Positions 34,453 to 43,539 of a stretch of DNA of 64,000 nt are shown piece by piece. This DNA comes from an uncultured Clostridia bacterium (GTDB taxonomy: Bacteria; Bacillota; Clostridia; Oscillospirales; Acutalibacteraceae). Location: the NCBI GenBank assembly GCA_904420015.1, contig CAJFTS010000020.1, positions 1 to 64,000 on the forward strand. Reading direction: 5' to 3'. The notes below the pieces were generated by a model. That model worked only from the letters and a program-made list of their open reading frames with translations, made no database searches and was not told the DNA's origin. Each line of letters starts with the position of its first letter. The first letter of the stretch is position 1. The translations under genes were made by a program, and so were the position numbers.

Positions 34453-37400
34453 ATGAAGGGCAAAAAAGCACTTGGCATTTTCCTGTCCACTGTATTGGCG
34501 GCCTCCGTCATGCAGACCGGAATGCTCGCCTCTGCATCACCCGCAGTCATTGCGAGCATGAGCAGGCCGGTTTACGGTATGGACGAGCCGGCGGTCGCCA
34601 CGGTAACCACCCCTGCTTCGGTAAAGAAATGCTATCTGGCCAACGAGTCCGGCTGCGGCCTGGTATCCCAACGGACCTATCAGGACAATGGGGACGGGAC
34701 ACGCACCTGGACCATCTCTCTCTCGTTGGGCACCATGGGAGACCGCATCCTTAAAGTGATGGCCGACGGCAAGGATACCGGTGTGACCGTTTCCTTCCGG
34801 CTGGTGGACCATTACGAGGCCCCGGAAAAAACGCCGGCCCTCCTGGACGCCCAATGGCCGGCGCAGGCGGCGGTTGACCAGCCCTTCCCGGTTACGGTGG
34901 TCACCAACGATTCCACCGAATACGTCGCCCTGTTCAACGAATCGGGGAGCGGCCTTGTAAGCGAAACCGCCTTTGCGGACAACGGCGACGGGACCCGCAC
35001 CTGGATTCTGATGGCAAGCCTCGCAACCGGCGGCAACCGCACCTTTTCGATCAAAATCGCCGATTTGTCCAAGGATTGGCTGGATACCGGCACAACACTC
35101 CACATGCAGCTTGGCACCGACCGGGAGCCGCAGTATGAAACGGCCGAAGCAAAATCCCGCGCCACCGTCCATGACCCCGCCATCGTACAGGATATCGAAA
35201 CGGGGAATTATTACATTTTCGGGTCCAACCAAGGGGTGGGAACCTCTTCCGACCTGATTAATTGGAGCAATCTGCGCATCAACCTCTTCGGCGGCGACAC
35301 CGCCGCGGCCCTGGCGGAATCTTTCGAATGGGCCGGATACAAGGACGGCAGTACCAACGCCGGCAATGGGATGGCGCTTTGGGCGCCCGACGTCATCTAT
35401 AATCCGGACTATGTCCATGCGGACGGCTCGAAGGGGGCCTATATGTACTATTACCCCGTATGCTCCAACCACAAACGGGGAGCCATCGGATACGCGGTAT
35501 CAAAAAGCATTACCGGGCCTTACACGTATGGAGACACCATCCTTTATTCCGGCTTTACCCTCACCGGCGGGCCGGATGAGGAAGGGACCACGGCCGATAC
35601 CATCTGGACCCGCACCAACCTTCCTGAACTGATCGAAAACGGCACCATCGAAGGGCTCCGCGACAGCTGGTTCAACGAGGATGGGAGCTACAACATTGTC
35701 GAGCACGCCATGCCCATCGATCCGTCGGTTTTCTTTGACGAGGACGGAAGGCTGTGGATGGTCTACGGCGGCGGCATGCTCATTGAACTCGACCCCGCCA
35801 CCGGCGAGGCGAAATATCCCGGCAAGGACGGGAAAACGCCGGGCGGCAACGACATCGACCGGTATTTCGGCATCCGGATCGCCGGCGGGTTCTACAAAGG
35901 CGGTGAAGGCGCCTACATCGAATACGATAAGGAAAGCGGCTACTATTATCTCTATGTGACCTACGGGCAGATTGAAGAAGGGTACAACCAACGGCTGTTC
36001 CGCTCGAAAAACGTCACCGGGCCCTATCTGGATGCGAAGGGGCAAAACGCCGCTTTTGCAGACGACTCGGTGACCCCGTCCGATTACGGCGTTAAGGTCA
36101 TGGGCAATTACGACTTTTCCAATCTGAGCCAAGGCTACAAGCACGGCGGCCACAACTCCATCTATACCGACGAAAACGGCCAGATGTACGACATCTACCA
36201 CCAGAGATTTGAACGCAGCGGGGGCTATCAGGACCGCATCCATCAGCTGTTTAAAAACGCGCAGGGATGGCCGGTGATGGCGGTATATGAAAACGCAGGG
36301 GACGCCATCTGCGAGACCGGTTACGGCATGGAGGAAATAACCGGCTATTACGAGTTTGTCAACCACGGCACCCTGTCCAATTCCAGCATGCTCGACACTT
36401 TCCTGATCCGTCTCAATGAGGACGGATCCATTACCGGCGACCTGGATGGAAGCTGGAATATGACCGATGGCACTTATTATATGAGCTTGACGGTCAACGG
36501 GGTAACTTACGACGGGGTTTTCTTTAAGCAGCAGGATGAATCCGGCCTGAAACGGCAGGTGATGACCTTTTCGGCCGTCGGTTCCAACAACGAATGCGTC
36601 TGGGGAAGCCGGCTGGAGGAAAGCGACCGCGACCTGGGGGCGGCCGAGCGTGCGGCAGCATCCCTTTCCCTTCCCTCGAGCACACGCTCCGACCTTGCGC
36701 TGCGCACCACCGGCGACTTCGATACCCGTATTTTCTGGACAACCGGCGATGCGTCCGTTATGGCGGCCGACGGCACCGTTCATCGGGCCGATGAGGATCG
36801 GCCTGTCGTCCTGACCGCCTACGTTATGAAAAACGGCGCGGTGGTTACACGGACCTTTGCGGTAACGGTAAAGGCGGCGCAAAGCGGTACAGAGGCGTTT
36901 GAGGGCAAGCCGCTCTACCAGTTTGCCTTTTCCAACACGGACGGCGCCTATACCAAAAACACCGGCTCCCTTTTGGGAGCGGGGCTGCTCTCCGGCGACG
37001 CCCAGGTGGCAAACGACCCCGACAAGGGATTGGTTCTTTCTACCTCCGGGGCCGGCGCCCTCTCCCTGCCGGATGATACGCTTTCCGGCTTAACCAAGGG
37101 CTTTTCCGTGTGCTTTTGGGTAAAAACAGAGGGCTGCACCTCCCTGTTTGAAGCGTCCTCAGAGGATTTCCATACCGTGATCGGCTCTGACCTAAGGGCA
37201 TCCATCCAAGCAGGCGGCCGGACAATCCGCACCGGAGAAGCGTCCCAAGCTTTGCCGGCGGACGAATGGTCCTGTGTCACCTACAGCGTGGGGCAAGACG
37301 GAATCTATGTCTACCTCAACGGCAAGCTGGTTTCCTCTTCCCAGGAGGACCTTTCCGCCGTCCTGGCAGATGCACGTCTAGACCGGCTGTCCGTCCGGAT

Positions 37401-37989
37401 CGGGAACGGGACCGGCGCGGCCCTCATAGACGATGTGGCCGTCTACTCCCCCGCTCTGACCTCCGATCAGGCAAACGCCATGATCGATCCGGACATCGCC
37501 TGGCAGACCGATTGGCAGATCGATTTCGGCACGCCGACCTCCGCCATCTGGGGCGGCTTTACCCAGATGACCGACCAAACCCGGTACAAGAAAGTCGGAT
37601 TGCTGCAGGGCGTCGGATTTGAAGGCCCGGTCCAATCGGGCGTAACCCCTACCGGAGGGGCGAAAATCTGTGATTATGTCTACGCAAAAGGCGGCGAAAG
37701 CTACACCTTTAAAATGGACCTTCCCAACGGCACCTACCGCGTGTTTATGTATACCGGCGCAAAGGACGCTGTGAACACCACCAACTTCTATTTCCAGGAC
37801 CAGCAGGACGATGTGCATACACAGGTCACGCCGGAGGGGGTCGCATCCGATAACTACGGCGGGCCGAACACCTATACGGTTGACGTAACCGACCAGCTGT
37901 TGACCATCACCATTTGGGGGGATGCTTCCCTTGGGGCGGATGCCGTGACCGGACGGCTCAACTCCATTGAAATCACCAAGCTCAGTTGA
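34453..37989 (+). CDS. Secreted GH43-family glycosidase (arabinanase-like), multidomain
   Basis: An 1178-residue exported enzyme. Residues 1-29 are a signal peptide. Two copies of a module (about 46-118 and 138-220) with the pattern LxNExGxGLVS ... DGTRTW ... SLGTxGxR follow. The five-bladed GH43 domain (about 235-650) has the expected acid residues: Asp241 in VHDPAIV, Asp423 in PIDPSVFFDE and Glu490 in GAYIEYD. After this come a LamG-type jelly roll (about 815-1000) and a C-terminal carbohydrate-binding-like domain with NGTYRVFMYTG. Likely substrate is arabinan or arabinoxylan side chains. No dockerin, SLH or sortase signal. AAGGAGG precedes the ATG. Confidence 0.88.
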   Translation: MKGKKALGIFLSTVLAASVMQTGMLASASPAVIASMSRPVYGMDEPAVATVTTPASVKKCYLANESGCGLVSQRTYQDNGDGTRTWTISLSLGTMGDRILKVMADGKDTGVTVSFRLVDHYEAPEKTPALLDAQWPAQAAVDQPFPVTVVTNDSTEYVALFNESGSGLVSETAFADNGDGTRTWILMASLATGGNRTFSIKIADLSKDWLDTGTTLHMQLGTDREPQYETAEAKSRATVHDPAIVQDIETGNYYIFGSNQGVGTSSDLINWSNLRINLFGGDTAAALAESFEWAGYKDGSTNAGNGMALWAPDVIYNPDYVHADGSKGAYMYYYPVCSNHKRGAIGYAVSKSITGPYTYGDTILYSGFTLTGGPDEEGTTADTIWTRTNLPELIENGTIEGLRDSWFNEDGSYNIVEHAMPIDPSVFFDEDGRLWMVYGGGMLIELDPATGEAKYPGKDGKTPGGNDIDRYFGIRIAGGFYKGGEGAYIEYDKESGYYYLYVTYGQIEEGYNQRLFRSKNVTGPYLDAKGQNAAFADDSVTPSDYGVKVMGNYDFSNLSQGYKHGGHNSIYTDENGQMYDIYHQRFERSGGYQDRIHQLFKNAQGWPVMAVYENAGDAICETGYGMEEITGYYEFVNHGTLSNSSMLDTFLIRLNEDGSITGDLDGSWNMTDGTYYMSLTVNGVTYDGVFFKQQDESGLKRQVMTFSAVGSNNECVWGSRLEESDRDLGAAERAAASLSLPSSTRSDLALRTTGDFDTRIFWTTGDASVMAADGTVHRADEDRPVVLTAYVMKNGAVVTRTFAVTVKAAQSGTEAFEGKPLYQFAFSNTDGAYTKNTGSLLGAGLLSGDAQVANDPDKGLVLSTSGAGALSLPDDTLSGLTKGFSVCFWVKTEGCTSLFEASSEDFHTVIGSDLRASIQAGGRTIRTGEASQALPADEWSCVTYSVGQDGIYVYLNGKLVSSSQEDLSAVLADARLDRLSVRIGNGTGAALIDDVAVYSPALTSDQANAMIDPDIAWQTDWQIDFGTPTSAIWGGFTQMTDQTRYKKVGLLQGVGFEGPVQSGVTPTGGAKICDYVYAKGGESYTFKMDLPNGTYRVFMYTGAKDAVNTTNFYFQDQQDDVHTQVTPEGVASDNYGGPNTYTVDVTDQLLTITIWGDASLGADAVTGRLNSIEITKLS

Positions 37990-38013
37990 ATGCCTATGCG
38001 CTAATCGCGGCCA

Positions 38014-38057
38014 AAAAGGCGGGGAGCCGGACTTACGGCTCCCCGCCTTTTGCTTTT
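38014..38057. terminator. Bidirectional terminator between GH43 and the YibE/F gene
   Basis: GGCGGGGAGCCG/CGGCTCCCCGCC stem with flanking A-run and TTTTGCTTTT; it can serve both convergent genes. Confidence 0.9.
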
Positions 38058-38091
38058 CCCTTCGGCCGGCATGGCCGGAGCGGATTCCTTG

Positions 38092-39255
38092 TTAGAAAGC
38101 CTGCGCCTTCCTTTTCTTTGCCGGGGGCGTCCCATGGAGGGACCGGGAAGCGATCAACGTCGTCACCGGAATGGCGAGAATAACCGCAATGCTGCCGGAC
38201 AGGCCCCGGATAATCTCCACCACCAGCAAGTCCAGGTTGATGAGGGCGATATACGGCAGGGAATACATATAGTAAACCAACAGGATGTTCAGGCTGCTGC
38301 CGGTAAAGGCAAGGATAAGGGTATTGGTCATGGTACCCATGATATCCTTGCCCACGTTCATTCCCGAACGCCACAGCTGCTTTCGGGTCAGGGTGGGGTC
38401 GATGCTCTTCATCTCGGTCAGGGAGGACGCGATGGACATGGCCGTATCCATTACCGCACCCAGCGCGGCGATCAGAATCCCGGCAAAGAGCAGATCCTTG
38501 ACCCGCAGGGCGGTAGAGTCGGAAATAAAGAGAAGCAGCTCCGCCTCCGACTCATTGAGGGTGGAGATATGGGAAATGGCGCCGGTAACGTAGGCGATGA
38601 CGCCGGCAAACATGGTGCACAGGCTGCAGCTGACCGCGGCGATCACCGTCTTTTTGCAAAATCCGTTGAGGGAAAGCAGGGTCACGGCGGTGGAGAGCAC
38701 CACCACGACCACGGCGGCCAGGATCGGCTCCACCCCTTTGATAATCATAGGGATGAACAAGAATAGGACGCAGAGGATGGTAAACGCCAGGGAGGCGATG
38801 GATTTGAGCCCCTTCTTTCTCCCGAAAAACAGCACCACCGCCAGAAAGACGGCAACCAGGAGATAAAGGTAATTTTCCCGGCTGTAATTGACGATGCTGG
38901 TGGTAACGAAGCCGTCGAAGCTGGAGATGACCATCTCGGTTCCCACGTCGGCAGGCTTGTTGTTGACCCGCTGCACATAGTTGATGGCGGTGGTGCTGCG
39001 GCCGGCAAACTCCCCGGTGAGGATCTCCAGCTTCAGCCACTGCTTGCCGATCTGGATGTAATCGTAATCCGGGTCCGGCCCCATATCCTCCTGCTCGATT
39101 TCGATCACCCGCGCCTTCTCATAGACGATGCCGTCCTGGTAATCGCCGGGCTTTTGGTAATCGAGGGTGGTGTTGAAGAAATAGAGAAAGACGAAAAAGC
39201 CGGCCAGAAAGACGATCCAGGCGGCAAGTCCGAGCTTCTTTTTGCTGATTTTCAT
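38092..39255 (-). CDS. YibE/F-family multi-pass membrane protein
   Basis: A 387-residue protein with an N-terminal membrane helix, an extracytoplasmic domain of about 100 residues, and around seven further helices. The GAVMDTAMSIASSLTEM segment and the polar RSGMNVGKDIMGTMTNTLILAF helix mark the YibE/F family, whose function is not established. It ends with a basic tail (PPAKKRKAQ). It lies downstream of the dockerin phosphatase gene in the same direction, 105 bases away. Confidence 0.85.
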   Translation of the reverse strand: MKISKKKLGLAAWIVFLAGFFVFLYFFNTTLDYQKPGDYQDGIVYEKARVIEIEQEDMGPDPDYDYIQIGKQWLKLEILTGEFAGRSTTAINYVQRVNNKPADVGTEMVISSFDGFVTTSIVNYSRENYLYLLVAVFLAVVLFFGRKKGLKSIASLAFTILCVLFLFIPMIIKGVEPILAAVVVVVLSTAVTLLSLNGFCKKTVIAAVSCSLCTMFAGVIAYVTGAISHISTLNESEAELLLFISDSTALRVKDLLFAGILIAALGAVMDTAMSIASSLTEMKSIDPTLTRKQLWRSGMNVGKDIMGTMTNTLILAFTGSSLNILLVYYMYSLPYIALINLDLLVVEIIRGLSGSIAVILAIPVTTLIASRSLHGTPPAKKRKAQAF

Positions 39256-39292
39256 CCGGCAGTCATCCTGTCTTTTTTATAGGATACGGCAG

Positions 39293-39324
39293 GGAAACAG
39301 GGCGGCACAGGCCGCCCTGTTTCC
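39293..39324. repeat. Perfect 14-bp inverted repeat, terminator-like without T-tract
   Basis: GGAAACAGGGCGGC/GCCGCCCTGTTTCC with a four-base loop, 37 bases after the stop of the metallophosphatase gene. Minus-strand sequence after it is CTGCC, not T-rich; on the plus strand only TTTT follows. Confidence 0.6.
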
Positions 39325-39360
39325 TTTTGCCGAAGGGGATTTTAAGCTTGCGAAAGAGGG

Positions 39361-41349
39361 CTAGGCGGCGAGATAGCTTTGGATGAGGATGTAGTCCTTG
39401 GTGTCAACCACGCCGTCCCGGTCGATGTCGCAGCGGGTCTCGGTGGTGGACTGGTAGTAGGACAGGGCGATGGAGAGGTCGGCCAGGGTCACCTTGCCGT
39501 CGCCGTTGATATCGGAAGCGGCGCGGTAGGAGTAGATCTCGGTGACCACCGTATCGTTGCCCAGATTGGGCGTCACATCGACGGCCCCGATGCTGCCGTC
39601 CTCATTTACGATCTTCTGCGCGCTCTGGGCCTTTACCAGGGTAACGGTGGTGTCTCCCACCGGCGCGGTCTCCTTGAGCTTAAAGGTGAAGGTGGCCACG
39701 TTGGTTTTCCCTTCGTTGGTTACGGTATCGCTGGTACCGATGACGATACCGGCCCTGCCGTTTTCATCGGTGGTGTTGGAAACAAGGGTGTTTTCCAGGT
39801 TGCTTTCGGCGCTGACCAGCTCGAGCACGTTTTCATCGTAGCTGACTTCCGCCTGAAACGCGTTGGTGTTCTCCAGGTTGTCCATGGAGACGGTATAGGA
39901 AACGGTGTCGCCCTTTTCCACAATGCCCAGGTCGGAGCCTTCGATGGAAGCAACCTGCACGTCGCGGGTTACGGTCAGCGTATCGTAGAGATATTTCTCG
40001 GTGGTGATGGTATCGGTGTCGGGATCATACTTGAACATGTAGGTATTGACGGTGAAGGAATCCTGGGAAACCTCCATCTCCACAATGACCTGCTCCTTCT
40101 TCACGTCGCTGCCGGTATCGGTGGAGTTGACATCCAGGAATGCGTAGTTCGGAACAAGCGGATCGCCCTGGGAAACGGTGTAGTTTTTCTGGGAGTACCA
40201 CTTCAGGCCGCCGGCGTGACCGCCGACCATGTAGAGGGGGGCGTTGGCAGGCTTCTGGGTTTCTCCGTCCGCGTTGACCACCCGGTCGGCCTTCTGTCCG
40301 TCCTCGGTGACAAAGCCGCGGGAATACACATGGTCATGGCCCTGGAGAACCATATCCACATCCAGCTGGGCGAAGATGGGACACCAGAACTTTCTGGCCG
40401 CCATCACGTCGGAATCGGTGATGTGGGAAGCGCCGGTGTAGAGGGACTTATGGAAGCCGACGATGGTCCACTGGCCGGCCGCCTTCGCTTCGGCCACCGC
40501 TTCGCGAAGCATGGCTTCCTGCTGGGCTCTGGCGTCGGCATTGTTTTTGGCCTCCTCCAGGTTGAGCATGATGAACTTGGCCGGTCCGTAATCGAAGGTA
40601 TAGGCCACCTGTCCCGCTTCGGCAGGGGCGTTGATGTGGCTGTTGAGGGTGTTGTTGTCGTGGTTGCCGCGGACGGCGGCAATGGTGTTGTTGGCGAACA
40701 TATCCTGGCCGCCGGTGGGGAAGGCGCCGGTGTTGTTGAAGAGATACTCCCACTGGCTTTCACTGGTGGCGGTATCGGTGATGTCGCCGGCCAGGTAGAC
40801 GAAATCGAGATCCTCGATCTTATTGACCTCCGCCAGGGTGGCGCCCAGAGCCTTCGCATCGCTTTCTCTGGCTACCTGGGTATCGGCCAGATAGGCAAAC
40901 TTAAAGCTGTCGGTGCTGCCCTTTGCAGGGGCGGTCTTAAACTTGCCCTGGTAGGTATCGGCGCCCTCGCCGACGGTGTACTCATAGGTGGTATCGGGCT
41001 CAAGGCCGGAAACTACAATCTTATGGAAGCATTTGTTGGCCTGGCCGAAATCCGATTCGCCCACAAACGTCTGGGTGGCGGTGTCGCCCTGCTTCCGGAC
41101 GGTGATGACCGAGGCGCATTCGGCGGCGGTGGTGTAGGTGACATTCATCTGGGTGGAAGGGTCGTCGCCCATGTGGACGTTGAGCTGACGGGGGGTTTTG
41201 TCGGTGGCATCCTGGGACGCCGCGGCCACAATAGGCACCGGCTCGCTGGCGGCCGGCGCCGCATAGGCCATCGATGTGGTGAACGCACCCATCAAAAGGA
41301 CCGAGGCCGCCGCCAGGCTAATGGCTTTCTTCATGCTTTTCCTTTTCAT
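39361..41349 (-). CDS. Secreted purple-acid-phosphatase-like enzyme with cohesin-like and dockerin domains
   Basis: A 662-residue exported protein. Signal peptide 1-30; Fn3-like N-terminal domain (about 50-140) as in purple acid phosphatases; calcineurin-type phosphoesterase domain (150-430) with ADTQ (155-158), GDITD (188-192), GNHD (228-231), His300 and GHDH (337-340). The first motif has Gln where many members have His. A beta-rich cohesin-like domain follows (about 485-590), and the last 50 residues are a type I dockerin with two calcium loops, DINGDGKVTLAD and DIDRDGVVDTKD. A TTG nine bases upstream could also start it. It follows the anchor gene by 9 bases. Confidence 0.88.
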   Translation of the reverse strand: MKRKSMKKAISLAAASVLLMGAFTTSMAYAAPAASEPVPIVAAASQDATDKTPRQLNVHMGDDPSTQMNVTYTTAAECASVITVRKQGDTATQTFVGESDFGQANKCFHKIVVSGLEPDTTYEYTVGEGADTYQGKFKTAPAKGSTDSFKFAYLADTQVARESDAKALGATLAEVNKIEDLDFVYLAGDITDTATSESQWEYLFNNTGAFPTGGQDMFANNTIAAVRGNHDNNTLNSHINAPAEAGQVAYTFDYGPAKFIMLNLEEAKNNADARAQQEAMLREAVAEAKAAGQWTIVGFHKSLYTGASHITDSDVMAARKFWCPIFAQLDVDMVLQGHDHVYSRGFVTEDGQKADRVVNADGETQKPANAPLYMVGGHAGGLKWYSQKNYTVSQGDPLVPNYAFLDVNSTDTGSDVKKEQVIVEMEVSQDSFTVNTYMFKYDPDTDTITTEKYLYDTLTVTRDVQVASIEGSDLGIVEKGDTVSYTVSMDNLENTNAFQAEVSYDENVLELVSAESNLENTLVSNTTDENGRAGIVIGTSDTVTNEGKTNVATFTFKLKETAPVGDTTVTLVKAQSAQKIVNEDGSIGAVDVTPNLGNDTVVTEIYSYRAASDINGDGKVTLADLSIALSYYQSTTETRCDIDRDGVVDTKDYILIQSYLAA

Positions 41350-41358
41350 CTGGAACAA

Positions 41359-42225
41359 TTACCTCTCTTTCTTGGTTGCCGATTTTTTCAGCTGTATGAT
41401 ATAACACACCAATGCCGCGTTCGCAGCGACGCTGACAAGCAGGCCGATGAGCAGGCCCGTATTTACGCCGCCCGAAGCGGATTGGGTGATACCCTCCTTG
41501 GAGGAGTCGGTAGAGGATGGAGCATCAAAAGCACTGGAATTTGAAGCATCCGGCGTTGCAAGGGAGGCCCCGTCCGAACCGGAGGCGGATGGGCTGCTTT
41601 GGCCCGGCGCGGATGCGTCCGCTCCATCCTGGCGGCCGCCTTGGCTTTCGGCTGTACCAAGGCCGCCGGCCGTCTGCGACGCGCCGGAGGAAGAAGCGGC
41701 GCTATCGGAAGGAGGATTGGGCTTGGCGCCGGCCGGCGGCTCCAAAGGCGGGACCGGGGTTTCATCCCCCTCCCGGTCGAGGAGGATCTGCTTTTGCGGG
41801 GTGAGCAGGGTTTCGTCCACCCCGCCGCCGCGGATCTGATAAATACTGACATATTGCAGGGCGACCACGCTGTCGCTCTCCCCTGCATAGGACAACGTCA
41901 CAGTGGCGGTTACCGGCCCTTCAAAGGCATTGCTGCCGGAAAAGAAGCTAAACCAGGTAATCCCCCGCGCTTCGGTAGGTGCGGTAACCGACCCGGTGCC
42001 CTGATCGAAGCGGACCGATTCCACCGTAATGCCGTCGGCGCACTGCAAACCGAATTCCGCGCCCGCATAGGCGCCGTCCTGTTCCACCGTCAAGGTAATT
42101 TCCGCCTGGGTCTGCCCTTTTGCAAGGGGCACCCGGTCTGTGGTAAAAACCGAGGCGGCAAAAGCGTGAAGGGGCAAAGTAAGAAGCAGCATCCCGCAAA
42201 GCAGGATGGCGATGGTTTTCTTCAT
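41359..42225 (-). CDS. Membrane-anchored cohesin-like surface protein
   Basis: A 288-residue protein with a signal peptide (1-24), one domain of about 120 residues with the cohesin-like pattern of short strands (AEFGLQCADGITVESVRF ... GPVTATVTLSYAG), a Ser/Pro/Ala-rich linker (150-250) that should span the wall, and a C-terminal hydrophobic helix (253-277, GLLIGLLVSVAANAALVCYI) with a KKSATKKER tail. The layout is that of a small anchoring scaffoldin. It is directly upstream of the dockerin-bearing phosphatase, so the two may bind. The cohesin assignment rests on pattern and context. Confidence 0.7.
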   Translation of the reverse strand: MKKTIAILLCGMLLLTLPLHAFAASVFTTDRVPLAKGQTQAEITLTVEQDGAYAGAEFGLQCADGITVESVRFDQGTGSVTAPTEARGITWFSFFSGSNAFEGPVTATVTLSYAGESDSVVALQYVSIYQIRGGGVDETLLTPQKQILLDREGDETPVPPLEPPAGAKPNPPSDSAASSSGASQTAGGLGTAESQGGRQDGADASAPGQSSPSASGSDGASLATPDASNSSAFDAPSSTDSSKEGITQSASGGVNTGLLIGLLVSVAANAALVCYIIQLKKSATKKER

Positions 42226-42386
42226 ATGGTTTTATTCCCTCCCTTTTGGCAGGATTTAGTGTGGCCTGACAAGGTAAAGAAAAGAAATGCAGAAAATAAA
42301 GAACAGGTAAAGGCTTGATAAATTCCGGCGGCGGACGGCGCCCTCCTGCGCAGAGCGCACCATGTCCGTCCAGGCGTTCCCATACA

Positions 42387-42435
42387 CAAAAAGAGACGGC
42401 CCGGCGCAAAATCTGCACCGGGCCGTCTCTTTCTG
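42387..42435 (-). terminator. Strong terminator-type hairpin upstream of the cohesin-like gene
   Basis: On the minus strand AAAGAGACGGCCCGG and CCGGGCCGTCTCTTT form a 15-bp stem, followed by TTGTG. It lies about 160 bases before the anchor ATG, so it either ends an unknown transcript from 42440-42750 or attenuates the operon. Confidence 0.65.
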
Positions 42436-42450
42436 CCGCTTCCCGCACAC

Positions 42451-42600
42451 GTCATAACCACTCGTAAACGAGCGGTTTAAACTGGCCCCAAAAGGGGCAG
42501 CCCCTGCTTACTCCGAAAAGGGGGCGGGAAAACCGCATCGCACCGCTCCCCCTGCCACTGGTAAAAACGTTGTAGGCGTCTGTTTCGTGCTTGCCGTGAT
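42451..42600 (-). other. GC-rich multi-hairpin stretch, possible structured RNA or mobile-element end
   Basis: Three hairpins follow each other: CTCGT/ACGAG, GCCCC/GGGGC, and AGGGGG/CCCCCT with an internal CGGG/CCGC. On the minus strand the order ends with CGCTCGTTTACGAGTGG and TTATGAC before the terminator at 42387-42435. No open reading frame is present. The organisation recalls the non-coding end of IS200/IS605-type elements, but no transposase or TnpB is nearby. 42601-42752 is AT-richer and shows nothing further. Confidence 0.35.
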
Positions 42601-42752
42601 GGATAAGCTTTTACATATTTCCTTTATGAAATTATGTTTTGAGGAGATTTATTCGATTCCATTTGCCTTACTAATAGCTTCCATCCCTTTCTTTGCCAAG
42701 GTCTTTTGCCTTCCCTAGGTAATACCGGTGGCTTTCTCATACGGGAAACAAC

Positions 42753-43004
42753 AAAACCTCCGGCAAAGCCGAAGGCTGTAATAAGCCTTAGAAGGGCTTA
42801 TTCCCAGCAAGCATCTTAAGACGCACGGAAATTTATTTCACTTGCCCCGCGGCCTGTAAACAGGCGAATCCCCCTTTTAACCGGAAGCCTTCCGTCGCCG
42901 TTCGGCTGGCTTTCAGCAGCTCGCTTCGCTCGATGCTCAAAGCGAACGCTTTTTTGCGGGACATCTCCATCGGCTAAGCCGGTAGTTTCCGTGAGCAATC
43001 AAAA
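42753..43004. repeat. Dispersed ~250-bp repeat, copy 1
   Basis: This 252-base non-coding segment is repeated at 49249-49508 with roughly 85% identity by eye, including CCCAGCAAGC, GACGCACGGAAATTTATTT, CCCCGCGGCC and GCGGGACATCTCCA. It is packed with short inverted repeats. Its right end AATCAAAA reads TTTTGATT on the minus strand and directly follows the hairpin at 43005-43034. Confidence 0.8.
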
Positions 43005-43034
43005 CCGCCGCAAGCTTCCTATCGCTTGCGGCGG
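43001..43034 (-). terminator. Hairpin with T-tract at the edge of repeat copy 1
   Basis: On the minus strand CCGCCGCAAGC/GCTTGCGGCGG with a short loop is followed by TTTTGATT, which is the first base tract of the repeat. No gene is visible upstream on this strand between 43035 and 43219. Confidence 0.6.
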
Positions 43035-43219
43035 CATGTCATAAGGCTATGAAAAAGAGATTTTCGGCATTTCACCGTTTTCGTTAAACCCTCGCAGGCA
43101 AAAAAAGGTCGGCAGCAAGCCGAAGCGCTGCAGGCGCGTTGCAAGCAAGCGGCAAAGGCGCCGCATCGCTTTTTTAGAAAGGCGCCCCAGCGAAATGAGC
43201 GCGCCGGTGATTTGCCATG

Positions 43220-43250
43220 AAAAAGCGCCGCAAACAACTGCTTGCGGCGC
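43220..43250 (-). terminator. Terminator of tRNA-Ala
   Basis: GCGCCGCAA/TTGCGGCGC stem followed by TTTTT on the minus strand, two bases after the tRNA CCA end. Confidence 0.9.
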
Positions 43251-43252
43251 TT

Positions 43253-43328
43253 TGGTGGAGCCTAGGGGAATCGAACCCCTGACCTCTGCGATGCGAACGC
43301 AGCGCTCTACCAGCTGAGCTAAGACCCC
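43253..43328 (-). tRNA. tRNA-Ala (CGC)
   Basis: The 76-base cloverleaf has acceptor GGGGTCT/AGGCTCC with two wobble pairs, D-arm GCTC/GAGC, anticodon stem CTGCG/CGCAG with loop TTCGCAT, T-loop TTCGATT and encoded CCA. It is alone, with its own promoter 114 bases upstream. Confidence 0.92.
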
Positions 43329-43441
43329 GTCTATTTCTTATTAGCGATTTCCTTACGGCTTTCCTACAACCGATGAAACCATCGGCAGGCGACAACCAAT
43401 CCCAATATTTTGGGATTTATCTCTCTTCGCCGACCTAAGAT

Positions 43442-43470
43442 ATTATAGCGGCATCAAAATAATTTGTCAA
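43442..43470 (-). promoter_or_regulatory. tRNA-Ala promoter
   Basis: On the minus strand consensus TTGACA (43465-43470) and TATAAT (43442-43447) with a 17-base spacer. The roughly 105-base leader holds two hairpins, AATCCCAA/TTGGGATT and CCGATG/CATCGG. Confidence 0.85.
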
Positions 43471-43539
43471 CACCCAATTTCCGATTTTTTCTGCTTTTCA
43501 TCCTCCCCATTTGCATGGAAAATCGCTTCCCCATCGTCC

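Noticed and set aside
39379..41544. A 721-codon open frame on the plus strand opposite the phosphatase gene
   Set aside because: It is the high-GC antisense shadow of the two minus-strand genes, which have signal peptides, motifs and ribosome sites.
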